Below are positions 36,225-45,345 of a DNA stretch of 64,000 nt, piece by piece (positions within the stretch are counted from its first letter, which is position 1; every line of letters begins with the position of its first letter). Under the pieces are notes generated by a model. The model ran no database searches. It saw nothing but the letters and a program-made list of their open reading frames with translations, and was not told the origin of the DNA. Location of the stretch: contig JAXLXI010000001.1 in the NCBI GenBank assembly GCA_046328035.1, positions 248,001 through 312,000 on the forward strand, given 5' to 3'. A program made the position numbers and the translations under genes. The stretch is from JBGASG01 sp046328035 (GTDB lineage: Bacteria; Cyanobacteriota; Vampirovibrionia; Obscuribacterales; Obscuribacteraceae).

Positions 36225-36330
36225 AATACTATCAGTACATTCGCTCCAGCGAAAAACCTTTGTAACCGGTTGCGGGACCGGAAAAATGGAAAGGGACCAA
36301 CTATTCGTAGGTTGGTCCCTTTCCTTTTAT
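36225..36330 (+). ncRNA. Candidate small RNA, tandem family unit 1
   Basis: In order: a -10-like AATACTAT (36225), a 5' hairpin TTCGCT-CC-AGCGAA (36240-36253), the invariant hairpin core AACCGGTTGCGGGACCGG (36264-36281; CCGGT pairs with ACCGG, loop TGCGGG), and a terminator AAGGGACCAAC / GTTGGTCCCTT with T-rich tail (36290-36329). No ORF is shared by the three units. A ~90-nt structured transcript is inferred. Confidence 0.6.
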
Positions 36331-36404
36331 ACTGAAAAATCGCCTCTATGCGGGCTCTGGGGTGAACCCTTACATGTCACAAATTTTTCACCAGTTGTGC
36401 CTAA

Positions 36405-36498
36405 GATACTCATATTCGCAGTCGCGAAACAATTTTATAACCGGTTGCGGGACCGGCATTAAGGGAGTAGAGCCAGTTGTGGCTCTCTTTCTTTTTTG
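36405..36498 (+). ncRNA. Candidate small RNA, tandem family unit 2
   Basis: Same order as unit 1: GATACT at 36405, TTCGC-AGTC-GCGAA hairpin (36415-36428), the identical 18-base core (36439-36456), then a terminator AGAGCC / GGCTCT with CTTTCTTTTTT (36469-36497). The terminator sequence differs from unit 1 but the structure is kept. Confidence 0.6.
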
Positions 36499-36627
36499 GA
36501 GGTTTTTTAGAAACCGCTTGTGAGCGGCGATTTCATGCGTGTTTTCCCCCTTCAGAGTGCAGGAAGGTGAGAAAGCTCATAGCTACACAGAGTTACGCAT
36601 TTCACAAAAAATGCACTCTCGGGCAGT

Positions 36628-36728
36628 ACACTATTGATATTCGCTTGGCAGCGAAACAAGTTTGTAACCGGTTGCGGGACCGGAAACAAGGGGAGTCAAC
36701 CAGTAATGGTTGGCTTTCTCCCTTTTGG
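36628..36728 (+). ncRNA. Candidate small RNA, tandem family unit 3
   Basis: Same order again: ACACTAT, TTCGCT-TGGC-AGCGAA hairpin (36640-36655), the identical 18-base core (36666-36683), then the terminator GGGAG-CAACC / GGTTG-CTCCC with TTTT (36688-36726). It lies about 165 bases upstream of the next coding region. Confidence 0.6.
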
Positions 36729-36891
36729 GTTTTGTAGGCGGTTGTCGCATGCGGTTTTCCCCATGCGTGCACGTTTCGTGACACAAAAATTCCACGACGG
36801 AGAAGCTAGACTCCGTCCATCAGGGTTTAGTTCTAGAAATTCGTCGCATTCGCTGATTCTTTCTGCTCCGAAGTTGCAGGCAAGAATCACA

Positions 36892-39800
36892 ATGAGCACC
36901 CCAATATCTGCCCGTCCAGACCAAACATTCGTTGGTCCAGAGCCCCTTCTCGAAACGCCAGCCGTCGCCGATGCCAGCATCGATGTCGACAGTTATTTGC
37001 GTGCGATCAACGAACGCGTCGCCCAACTAGCCGCATCAGACAAGGTGCAGCTGGAGCGGGAGCTTCCGAAAGTCACCATTGACGATGGCAGGAAGATCAA
37101 TCGCGACGACCAGAACCTGATTTCAAAAATCACCTATCCCGGGCGCGAGAAGACTCGCGAAATCACCCGAGCCGACGAGAAAGGGCAGCCGCTCGAGATC
37201 GTCACCACCAGCGCCGAAGGCAAGTCGACACTGGTGAATCGCGACGGAAAGTGGTTTGCCAAATTCCAGGGTATGGAATTTGCCTTACCCGGCAACGGTG
37301 GCGTTCGTTTTGATCGAGTGACGGGCGACTTTCGATATGAACTGGGAACTCCCGGTCTCTGGCAGCTGGAGAGAGCTGACGGTACCGTCACCCAGGAGAA
37401 AGAGAATGCCGACGGCTCCATCGTCACATTGAACGACCGCGGTGGAGTCGGCACCATCAGTCGCCGAGACCGTTCATTCGTTTCTCAAATCGATGCTAAT
37501 ACCATTGTAGAAACATCTGCCACCGGCCAGAACATCGAGTGGAAACAGCAGGCGGGCGGTGACTGGGTTTGCACTCAAAACCCCAATCTGCATCGCAAGA
37601 ATCTCAAACTGGATGCATCCGGTGTTGTTTCTTACGACACGCCGGAGGGTGACAACTTCCGCATCGGCGGTGACGGCAGTGTCTGTCAGCAAGGGCAAGG
37701 CAAAGCTAAATTTACTTTCGATGATCACAACCGGATTACGCGCATCGAATGGCCCGGGTTGGATCAAGTGCGCGACTTTTCTTACTTCGGCGACAGCAAA
37801 GACATCAAATCGATCACTGTCACGGACAAAAAGCGCGGCACTACCTATATAAACGAACGCGCCGACGCCAAATCGCTGCACTGGGATGTGAAAACGCCGG
37901 AAGGCTATCGCACTCAGAGCTGGTACGGGCAGGCAATGCTCTCGGACAACGGTGTCTATTCGCGCCGTTATACCGATTCACAAGGTCGTTCGCGCGACGG
38001 TAAGTGGTCGACCATCTGGCAAGACGGCACAGAGACCAGGGACGACATCGATGCGAAAGGCAACCGCACTGCCTATGACTCTCGCGGTCGCGTGCGCTTC
38101 AAAGAATCAGACGACGGCTCGCGAGCCACTTACGACGAAGCCGGCAAGTTGACCTCTGTGCGCACCAGGGGTGGCGACACTTATCAGATCACTGACTCGC
38201 AGATCCGCATGTTCAACAACCATACCGGCGAAACCGTGACCTTCACGAACGCCGGTGGCCGCTGGTCATCCGACTCCAAGAACTATCCTGGCGACCGGCT
38301 GAATCTTGCCGTGACCGAGAGGGGTGAATTGAGTTTCACCACGGGCGGTGATAAGAAGTATCTGCAGGGCACAGACGGCACCCTGGCGGTGATCGGTAAA
38401 GACAACGTGCGCGTCGACTTCAAAGACGGGGAAGTCACGAGCATCACCAAAGGCAACAACCATCGTTCCTTCATAAGAGAGAACGGACAGGTAGTAAAGG
38501 TTGTCGACACGGACGGCAAGTCGGCCGAAAAGGTCGTCTTCGATGCCGCGGTGCAAAAGGATGCCACCAACCTGCATATCAATTCCGAAGGCGATTTCAG
38601 CTATGCCACTACAAATGGTGCTGTAATCGAACAGGCCCAAATTTGTTCATCTCGAACTGGACAAGGGCGGCAATACGCTCTTAGCTAGAGCAGCCAACGG
38701 CTCCAGCCGCGAATTTAAATATGTGACGGTCGGCGACAAACAGGAGCTCGCCCAGATCATCGATCGCAAGCCGACCGGTGAAGTGAAGGAAGCCTGGACC
38801 CGGCAAGCGAATGCCGACGGTACGCTGACCAATCAGTTTCTGGCGGCGCCGGCTCCGGGCAGCAGCAAGCCGCGCGTGCGTGAAAACCTCAACGTTTGCC
38901 GCGATGGCGAATACGAATACAAGGTTCCCGGCGACGCCAAGCTGAAAACCGCCAAGATGGGTGTCACCATCGATGGTGCCGACGGCTGGCTCTCCGAATC
39001 GGTCGACGACGCCCGCTCGCGCCTAATGGAAGTAGTCGCCGACAAGATGGATGAAGGTCGGCGGCAACGACTGGAAAAAATGATGACCGAGTTCGAAAAG
39101 CGCATGGCCGACCGCGCTATGCTGCAAGTACTGGGTGGACGCGATCAGGCCAAAGTCGAAGAAGCTACACAAGCCGCCGTCGCCGGGACCTACGATCACC
39201 TGGCTGCTCTCGTGGTGTCCGACAAACCCGGCGCCTACTACGATCAAGCCATGCGCGTGAAACTGGTGGAGAACTTCTTGTTCCACGCCCAGGATCCCAG
39301 CACCATGGATCAGGGAGCAAACGGCACCTGCTGGATGCAAGCTGGTCACATTTCCGCCATGATGAACCATCCTGATTCGCTGGCGCGCCTTGTCAAAGAA
39401 GCTTCCTGGGGTTCCTTCCGAACTCTCAATGGTGGCGAGCGTGGTGGCGGACCGCAGACCTATCAGTTCAGCCGGCGCATGCTGTCCATGGGATATGAAG
39501 AGCAGCGTTGGACCATCAACAGCGCGCTCAACAACGGTATGCGCAGCCCGATCGGCAAGATTCTCGACGAAACCTGCTCGGCAATCGGCGACCGCCGGCA
39601 GCCGAACGGCGGTAACTATGGCGGCTCTTCCGGATGTCGCAACATCATCTACAAGATCACGGGCGACATCATGTCCGATAGCTCGCACCTGGTCAACGGC
39701 AGCGAGCGAGACACCCTATTGCTCAATGGTGCCTATATCACTTACGCTCCCGGGCACATGCGCTCTCGCCATCTGAAGCGGGACGGTGACGGCTGGGTGA

Positions 39801-40135
39801 TCATTCAGGACGATCAACACGGCGAAGGAAACGACCGCGTCATCAGTCGCATTCGCGACATTCGTCAGTGGGTCAAAGAAAATGGCGGTGGACGTGTGCG
39901 GCGCAACAACTGGGGCGGCAACGACTCGCCATGGGGACCCAATCAACCTGGTCCCGATGGTCCGTATAGCCCTTGGGGACCGTGCGGTCCGGATGACGAC
40001 GATGACGATTGGACGGATGGACCCTGCCCCGGACCGGGACCCTGTCCGGATGGAGATGATGACGAAGAGGACTTCCTGCCCCGTCTGCGTCGCCCGCTAT
40101 TGCGACGTCTGCTCGGCCGACTCTTCCGATTCTAA
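36892..40135 (+). pseudogene. Giant RHS-like protein with C-terminal papain-like cysteine peptidase, acidic region and cationic tail (one frameshift)
   Basis: About 1080 residues once a one-base C excess in CCCAAA at 38636-38641 is removed; the two halves then join as '...VIEQ|AKFVHLELDKGG'. Start ATG 36892; no leader. Residues ~50-650 carry repeated DG-centred hairpins like YD/RHS repeats ('YELGTPGLWQLERADGT', 'YDSRGRVRFKESDDGSRATY'). The C-terminal part has 'QGANGTCWMQAGH' (Gln and catalytic Cys at 39329), 'APGHMRS' (His at 39755) and 'GWVIIQDDQ', fitting a papain-type triad. It ends with a poly-Asp/Gly/Pro stretch and a basic amphipathic tail 'LRRPLLRRLLGRLFRF'. An exported effector is inferred. 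Confidence 0.7.
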
Positions 40136-40325
40136 GAACGAATTCTCGATTCCAAGAACGCGACACTGCACAATTCACTCTTCATTTCACTCTCTTTCAC
40201 AATCAAAATCAGTATCACTCCACTCATTCCACACATTCCATGCACTCTAAGTCGACCTTGGCACCTCAGTTTTGTATTCAGTCTGATTTCTGATTCTAGT
40301 TTTGGCGTTGATTAAGGATAAGAAA

Positions 40326-41137
40326 ATGGCACAACCAATCGATACACTGCCCCCGGCTGTTCAGGAAGGAGACGGAGAATACGGCAGACCCAATCCCAAT
40401 TCCGATACGCGCGGAGCGTTTATGGGTGACTTCCTCGGGAAGATTCGCCAGCGAGCCGATGAACGGAGAGAAAATCAATGGCGTCCTCGTGAGAATCCAC
40501 CGCCCGGGCGCGGTGGTGCTCCTGGTGCCGTTGGTGCCGACGAGTTTTCTCTGCATCAGGGATCTGTAGCCCGTATGGACGTTCCGCGAAGGCTTCCGCA
40601 AGGAACTGGAACCGACCCAAATAGCGGTATCAACACGTCGGTGCATTCGCCGGATTCATATCGCGTCTATCGGTTGATCGCGACCCGAGCACTAAGCTGT
40701 GTTACTGGAAAGCTCGATGCACATTCCCTGGTAGGGAGTCGGCAGCGGCTTTGCAGAAACTTTTGACACCAGGACGAAACAATCCACCGCACAAACTCAG
40801 TCAAGCCGAAATCGATGCTATTTCAAAGGCGATTCGAATGCGCTTTACGGCTATAACAGGAAATTTCGATGTGTTGCAGTTGGCGACAACGGACATCAAT
40901 AGCAAGCGCGTGCTCATGATGGAAACGCGCTTCAAGGATACCGACCGTTCAACCATCGGTATTTTCGCGAATCGAGATCCGAAGACGACCAGCATCGAGC
41001 TTGTCTGGTTCGAGTCGAATAAAGCAGGATACAAGGCGCATGCCAACGACGCCTGGAAGGCGATCAACGCCATCCAGTGGGATGGACAACAACCGAGAGC
41101 GCAAGTGCCGCCAGGTCCGCAAGGACGCCGGCGCTAA
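40326..41137 (+). pseudogene. Hypothetical leaderless protein, probably one gene with a frameshift
   Basis: Two overlapping frames. 40326-~40670 encodes 'MAQPIDTLPPAVQEGDGEYG' and a Pro/Arg-rich stretch. The second frame is open upstream of 40670 and encodes 'DRDPSTKLCYWKARC', 'ESAAALQKLLTPGRN' and a compact C-terminal domain to 41137. A one-base change near 40670 would join them (~270 residues). No family recognised. It lies in the leaderless Asp/Gly-rich block directly after the peptidase-tailed protein. Confidence 0.45.
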
Positions 41138-41169
41138 CCGGGCGAACCCGTTTCTAAATTGATCTCCAT

Positions 41170-41200
41170 AAAGGCGCCGCCAGTTTTGTCGGCGCCTTTT
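41170..41200 (+). terminator. Rho-independent terminator
   Basis: AAAGGCGCCG pairs with CGGCGCCTTT, followed by TGC, 33 bases after the stop of the preceding gene. Confidence 0.7.
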
Positions 41201-41447
41201 GCAGAGCTATCCATGCCGGTTGAGCGCGGAGTTGGTATCAGTCTTGGTAGCGAGGGTGGTATCACAACTGGTATCATCCGCTTGCCAGCGGTAGCCGTGT
41301 GCTTCTCTAAGTTCTTTGGCCGCCAGGCACTCTGGACGAGATACAATTGCATTGCTGAAACACCACCAGCGCTACGTAGACAACCGTCTGAAAGTATCGC
41401 GGTGACGGCTTTGGGCAAGGCAAGCCAGGATTCCGGAGGACCAGAAC

Positions 41448-42290
41448 GTGTTGGCGCGACTATCGATCATTTTGTCCGTGTGCATGGCTGTCAGTATTGG
41501 CGGCGCGTTCGCTCAAACCTTCAAAGTAGGACAGAAAGTCAGCTTCGAAGACAAATGGAATCGATATGGTGGCGGCATGATTTCAGCCGTCGTTCTAAGA
41601 GACTATGGCAACGGTCGTTATTATGTGCGAATCGATAAACCGTGCGATCCGGCGTTTCAAGAAAATTCCTTCAATGCGGACGACCTGGTGGCAATTGGAG
41701 CTGCGCCTGGAAACGCTGCGGACGCAACTGGTGCCGATGCCAAAGCGCGCGGTGCCGCCGGTAACGGTGGTGGAGTTCAGAAGCCAGCTGCTCAGCCCGC
41801 CGCTCAGCAGCCCGCCGGCGGGAAACCGCACCAAGCGCATGACTGGGGTAATCCTGCGCCTCCTCCGCGTGGCAGCTTCCGTTATGGCAAGCCGAATCTG
41901 CAGCCCATGCTTGGACATAAAGCCAAGGTGCCGCCAGGCAGCGAGGAATACTTCGTCGGCACGCCACCCGGGGATGAATCTCCGGTCGGCAGATGGTACA
42001 CCAGAACTGGTGGCACATGGACTGCGGCGCCTGGCAATCGAGGCGATCAGTACGACAAACTGATATGGGGCAATCCCGAAGTTTCCGAGTTGATCAACGT
42101 GATGCCTGATGGCACCTGGGAGATGAACGATCATGGCAAGGTGACCACCGGCAAGTGGTACGACATTGGTTCAAACGTCATCAGGCTGATCAAAATGGAT
42201 GATGACTGCGACTGGACAGCTTCCGTCTACGACCACATGATTCAGTTCAAGGGTTATAACGGAATCACTAAAGAAGGAAATCGCTACTAA
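41448..42290 (+). CDS. Secreted protein of unknown function
   Basis: 280 residues from GTG 41448; TTCCGGAGGACC places an ideal ribosome binding site 7 bases upstream. Signal peptide 'LSIILSVCMAVSIGGAFAQ'. An N-terminal beta-rich domain ('FKVGQKVSFEDKWNRYGGG') is followed by an Ala/Gln/Pro linker (about 85-135) and a C-terminal domain with 'VMPDGTWEMNDHGKVTTGKW', suggesting a small lipocalin-like or beta-sandwich fold. No family firmly recognised. It is the only member of the 33-43 kb block with a Sec signal. Confidence 0.7.
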   Translation: MLARLSIILSVCMAVSIGGAFAQTFKVGQKVSFEDKWNRYGGGMISAVVLRDYGNGRYYVRIDKPCDPAFQENSFNADDLVAIGAAPGNAADATGADAKARGAAGNGGGVQKPAAQPAAQQPAGGKPHQAHDWGNPAPPPRGSFRYGKPNLQPMLGHKAKVPPGSEEYFVGTPPGDESPVGRWYTRTGGTWTAAPGNRGDQYDKLIWGNPEVSELINVMPDGTWEMNDHGKVTTGKWYDIGSNVIRLIKMDDDCDWTASVYDHMIQFKGYNGITKEGNRY

Positions 42291-42449
42291 GGCGGAGCGG
42301 TGCCGGTTAGCGGTCGAGCCAGGGCTCAGTTGCCTGCGTATTTTCCCCATAGCTCGCCTTGTCGCCAGGTGTTATAACAGCCTCCTACCCCGCACAGATC
42401 CCCCGTTTTGGGGGCAGCCGCGCATCGATTCCGAAGGCAGGTAAGAGCG

Positions 42450-43493
42450 ATGACAGAGAATGTTGGAGATGGCGACCGTCCGACCGGCATGACGCCGTCC
42501 GGTGAGTCACTCAATCTCACCTCAGTAAGCGACGGACAGACTTACAACGGCATCAATGCCGACGTCGAGTCGTACTTAGTAGGAAACGTCAATATCACCG
42601 ACGATCGCGGTAACGACACCGGCGATGGCACCCAGGTAGCAGACGTCCAGACGGTGGACCCGACTGCCAGCAGTACTGGCGACATGTATGACTACAGCGG
42701 CGATACCGGAACAGGGAAGCCTCCCGTGACAGATGGAACTCAAGGCAACACAGAGGTTGCCGGCACCAAAGTAACAGTCGGCGAAGGTCAAACGTTGTGG
42801 GGTATCATCGGCGAGCATTACAACGGCAAATATCCTCTAGAAGCAGTCTATGCGGCGAATAACATGGAGCCGCGAGTCGTGGAAAAAGACGGAAAGAAGG
42901 AACTTGTCGATCCCATTTATCACGTTGGCGACGAGTTCGTGTTGCCTCCTGAAGATCAGCTCGATGCTCTAACGCAGAAATATCGCGACCGTGTGAACAA
43001 GCTGGGAAAAAACAGTGAAGAACGTGTCGGCTCAGCTGATGCTGCCAGCGAAGTAAAGCTCATCTATGGGGACACGCTCTGGTCCCTGGCTGCCAAAAAA
43101 TATGGGACGGATAACCCTCCACTGGCGGCGATATACGAAGCGAACAACATGACGCCTCAGGTCGTGGAGAAGGACGGACACACAGAACTGGTTGCCCCGA
43201 CCTATTACGCCGGACAAACCTTCACCTTGCCAGCCGCCAGCGAAGTTGCTGACCTGGAGAAAAAGTTCTGGCAACGCATGGGACGTGAGAATCCGGATCA
43301 ACCGGACCCAGCACCCGGTCCGGGGCAGAACACCGATACCACCGATCCGTATGACTATTCTGGCTCGCCCGAGGACGGCGATCCCAATCCTGGCGGCGAT
43401 CCCAATGCCGGCGGCGATCCCAATGCCGGCGGCGATCCCAATGCCGGCGATCCTCAAAACCGCACAGACCGGCCGCCAAATACCAGATATTAG
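42450..43493 (+). CDS. LysM-domain protein, leaderless
   Basis: 347 residues from ATG 42450 (GGCAGGTAAGAGCG upstream). Two LysM domains: about 110-165 ('VGEGQTLWGIIGEHYNGKYP ...') and about 205-260 ('IYGDTLWSLAAKKYGTDNPP'). Each has the shared insert 'ANNMxPxVVEKDG'. LysM binds glycan of peptidoglycan. The C-terminus is a Pro/Gly/Asp tail with four 'DPNAGG'-type repeats encoded by 18-bp DNA repeats (43380-43448). No signal peptide is seen, though LysM implies work outside the inner membrane, so non-Sec export is inferred. Confidence 0.85.
   Translation: MTENVGDGDRPTGMTPSGESLNLTSVSDGQTYNGINADVESYLVGNVNITDDRGNDTGDGTQVADVQTVDPTASSTGDMYDYSGDTGTGKPPVTDGTQGNTEVAGTKVTVGEGQTLWGIIGEHYNGKYPLEAVYAANNMEPRVVEKDGKKELVDPIYHVGDEFVLPPEDQLDALTQKYRDRVNKLGKNSEERVGSADAASEVKLIYGDTLWSLAAKKYGTDNPPLAAIYEANNMTPQVVEKDGHTELVAPTYYAGQTFTLPAASEVADLEKKFWQRMGRENPDQPDPAPGPGQNTDTTDPYDYSGSPEDGDPNPGGDPNAGGDPNAGGDPNAGDPQNRTDRPPNTRY
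43380..43448 (+). repeat. 18-bp tandem repeats in the LysM gene
   Basis: GATCCCAATGCCGGCGGC is repeated about 3.8 times (first copy with CCT for GCC), encoding DPNAGG. Likely prone to copy-number change. Confidence 0.85.
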
Positions 43494-43525
43494 GCACCGG
43501 CGCCACTTCCGGGTCATATCCAAAG

Positions 43526-43626
43526 CTGAAGTGATATCACTCCAGGAATTCGGTGGCTCCCTGAATGCCGACCGATATCACTTCAGTTTCGCTATCTCCT
43601 GATAAGTTCAAGCGATATCGCTTTAG
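43526..43626. repeat. Three AAGTGATATCRCTT palindromes
   Basis: CTGAAGTGATATCACTCCAG (43526), a shorter CCGATATCACTTCAG (43572) and CAAGCGATATCGCTTTAG (43609) fill the gap between the LysM gene and the first kinase gene. Confidence 0.9.
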
Positions 43627-43710
43627 TTTTACTGATTAGATAGGCTTTCTGGATGGGTATCTCACTGATAGCTTGGTCTGGCCGAGCAGTTACGCTCAGG
43701 TAGGGGCGTT

Positions 43711-45345
43711 GTGAGACAACAGGAGTTTTCCCTTCAGTACAAACGGGCTCCGGGTTGGCTGGTGAACGGATTACTGGCCTTTGGTTTGGGCTGTCTTGTC
43801 TACTCGGGAATGCTTGCTTATGACATCGGCGGACATCTGACCGGCGCCCGTCCGCTCAGTTTGAGCGCTTCGTCAGGACAGGAGCAGGGCAGACCGTTTG
43901 ACGTTGGCTCAGTCTTCACCAAGCGGCGGATTACTGCACACGATCCGGCGGCCACCCGTTCTTATGTGACCGACGAAGAACTTCTCCTGCAGCATGGTTT
44001 CTCGTTGGGATGCTTTCTGGTTGCCGCGGGAGCGTTCGGCTGGCTGGCTGCGCTCATGAGGGAGAAACGGATACGTCTGCGGCAGACCGGTTTGACCTTT
44101 CCTGCCCACATGTGGGTGCCGTTACTGTTTCGTCGCCAGCGATCCTGGAACGATATCGGTGCAGTGGGATTGACTGACGAGCAGCTTTCGTTCACGTCGG
44201 GTAAGCACAAGATTGGTGGCAAGGAGGTCACTCGCGAACTGGAAGATCGCCAGATGGTTTTCTATTTCACCAGTGGCGGTACCGCTCGCATCAATCTGCA
44301 AGACCTGGCTATGTCCGATCTGGAGAATTTCTTCAAGGCTGCCAAACACTGGGGAAGCACCGCCGTGCTGGCTCCTGAGTTAATTGATCTGAAGCGCAAA
44401 CTGTTCAGTGGTCCTAAGAAACAGCAACATTCGTCGTTTACGACCTTGTGGGAAGAGGACCTGCAGGCGCACTTCACTGCCACTACTTTCATGCCGCTCG
44501 ACAAAGGCCGGTCTCTGCAAAATGGACGGTTCAAGGTCCTGTCGCAACTGGCGGCTGGCGGGCTCTCCGCAATTTATCTGGCGGAAATGCCGGACAAGCG
44601 CCTCGTGGTTTTGAAGGAAGCTGTGGTGCCAGTCACCGCTGATGATACCGCGAAGGAGAAAGCGAAGGAGATGTTCGAGCGTGAAGCTCGGTTGCTTCTC
44701 CGCCTTGAGCATCCGAGGATAGCTCGGGTGTCCGACCACTTCGTAGAAGGTGGGCGTGACTATCTGGTTCTGGAATACATTCGCGGACAGAGTCTGCGTC
44801 AGCTTGTCGCTATGAACGGTCCCCAGAGCCCGGAACAAGTATTGCACTGGGCCTTAGAGATTGCCAAAATTTTGAAGTATCTCCACGATCAGTCGCCACC
44901 GATTATTCACCGGGATATCAGCCCCGACAACCTAGTCTTGCGCGAAGACGGGAAGTTGTTCTTGATTGACTTCGGTGCGGCAAACGAGTTTGTCGGTACG
45001 GCAACCGGAACCCTGATCGGCAAGCAGTGCTACATTGCGCCAGAACAGTTTCGTGGCAAGGCCGGACCTGCCAGCGACATCTATGGTCTGGGCGGAACGC
45101 TCTATTTCCTGCTCACAGGCGATGAACCTGAGCCGTTGTCCGAGTCTCATCCAAAGGTTTGGTCGGGCAAGTGTCCTGGTTGGCTCGATGAATTCATAGC
45201 TTCTTTGACGCGCACAGAAGTTAGCGATCGTATTTCCAACGCCGACTCTTTGATCGAAACTATAGAAAAGCTCCCCCATGCGGAGGCGGACGCGGACGAA
45301 GGACAGACGATCAAGACGCCCCAGAGGCAAAAAGAACACGCATGA
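43711..45345 (+). CDS. Membrane Ser/Thr protein kinase (first of a pair)
   Basis: 544 residues from GTG 43711 (AGGTAGGGGCGTT upstream). Two N-terminal membrane helices (about 15-40 and 90-112), a PH-like beta region (about 120-220), then a complete Hanks-type kinase: 'AAGGLSAIYLA' Gly-loop, Lys in 'LVVLKEAV', Glu in 'MFEREARLLLRLEHP', 'IIHRDISPDNLVL', 'LFLIDFGAANEF' and 'YIAPEQFRGKAGPASDIYGL'. All catalytic residues are present. The kinase domain follows cytoplasmic sequence. The next kinase gene overlaps it by ATGA. Confidence 0.92.
   Translation: MRQQEFSLQYKRAPGWLVNGLLAFGLGCLVYSGMLAYDIGGHLTGARPLSLSASSGQEQGRPFDVGSVFTKRRITAHDPAATRSYVTDEELLLQHGFSLGCFLVAAGAFGWLAALMREKRIRLRQTGLTFPAHMWVPLLFRRQRSWNDIGAVGLTDEQLSFTSGKHKIGGKEVTRELEDRQMVFYFTSGGTARINLQDLAMSDLENFFKAAKHWGSTAVLAPELIDLKRKLFSGPKKQQHSSFTTLWEEDLQAHFTATTFMPLDKGRSLQNGRFKVLSQLAAGGLSAIYLAEMPDKRLVVLKEAVVPVTADDTAKEKAKEMFEREARLLLRLEHPRIARVSDHFVEGGRDYLVLEYIRGQSLRQLVAMNGPQSPEQVLHWALEIAKILKYLHDQSPPIIHRDISPDNLVLREDGKLFLIDFGAANEFVGTATGTLIGKQCYIAPEQFRGKAGPASDIYGLGGTLYFLLTGDEPEPLSESHPKVWSGKCPGWLDEFIASLTRTEVSDRISNADSLIETIEKLPHAEADADEGQTIKTPQRQKEHA

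Noticed and set aside
36225..36728. CRISPR array
   Set aside because: Only three units, spaced about 175 and 227 bases, each with its own terminator; no cas genes.
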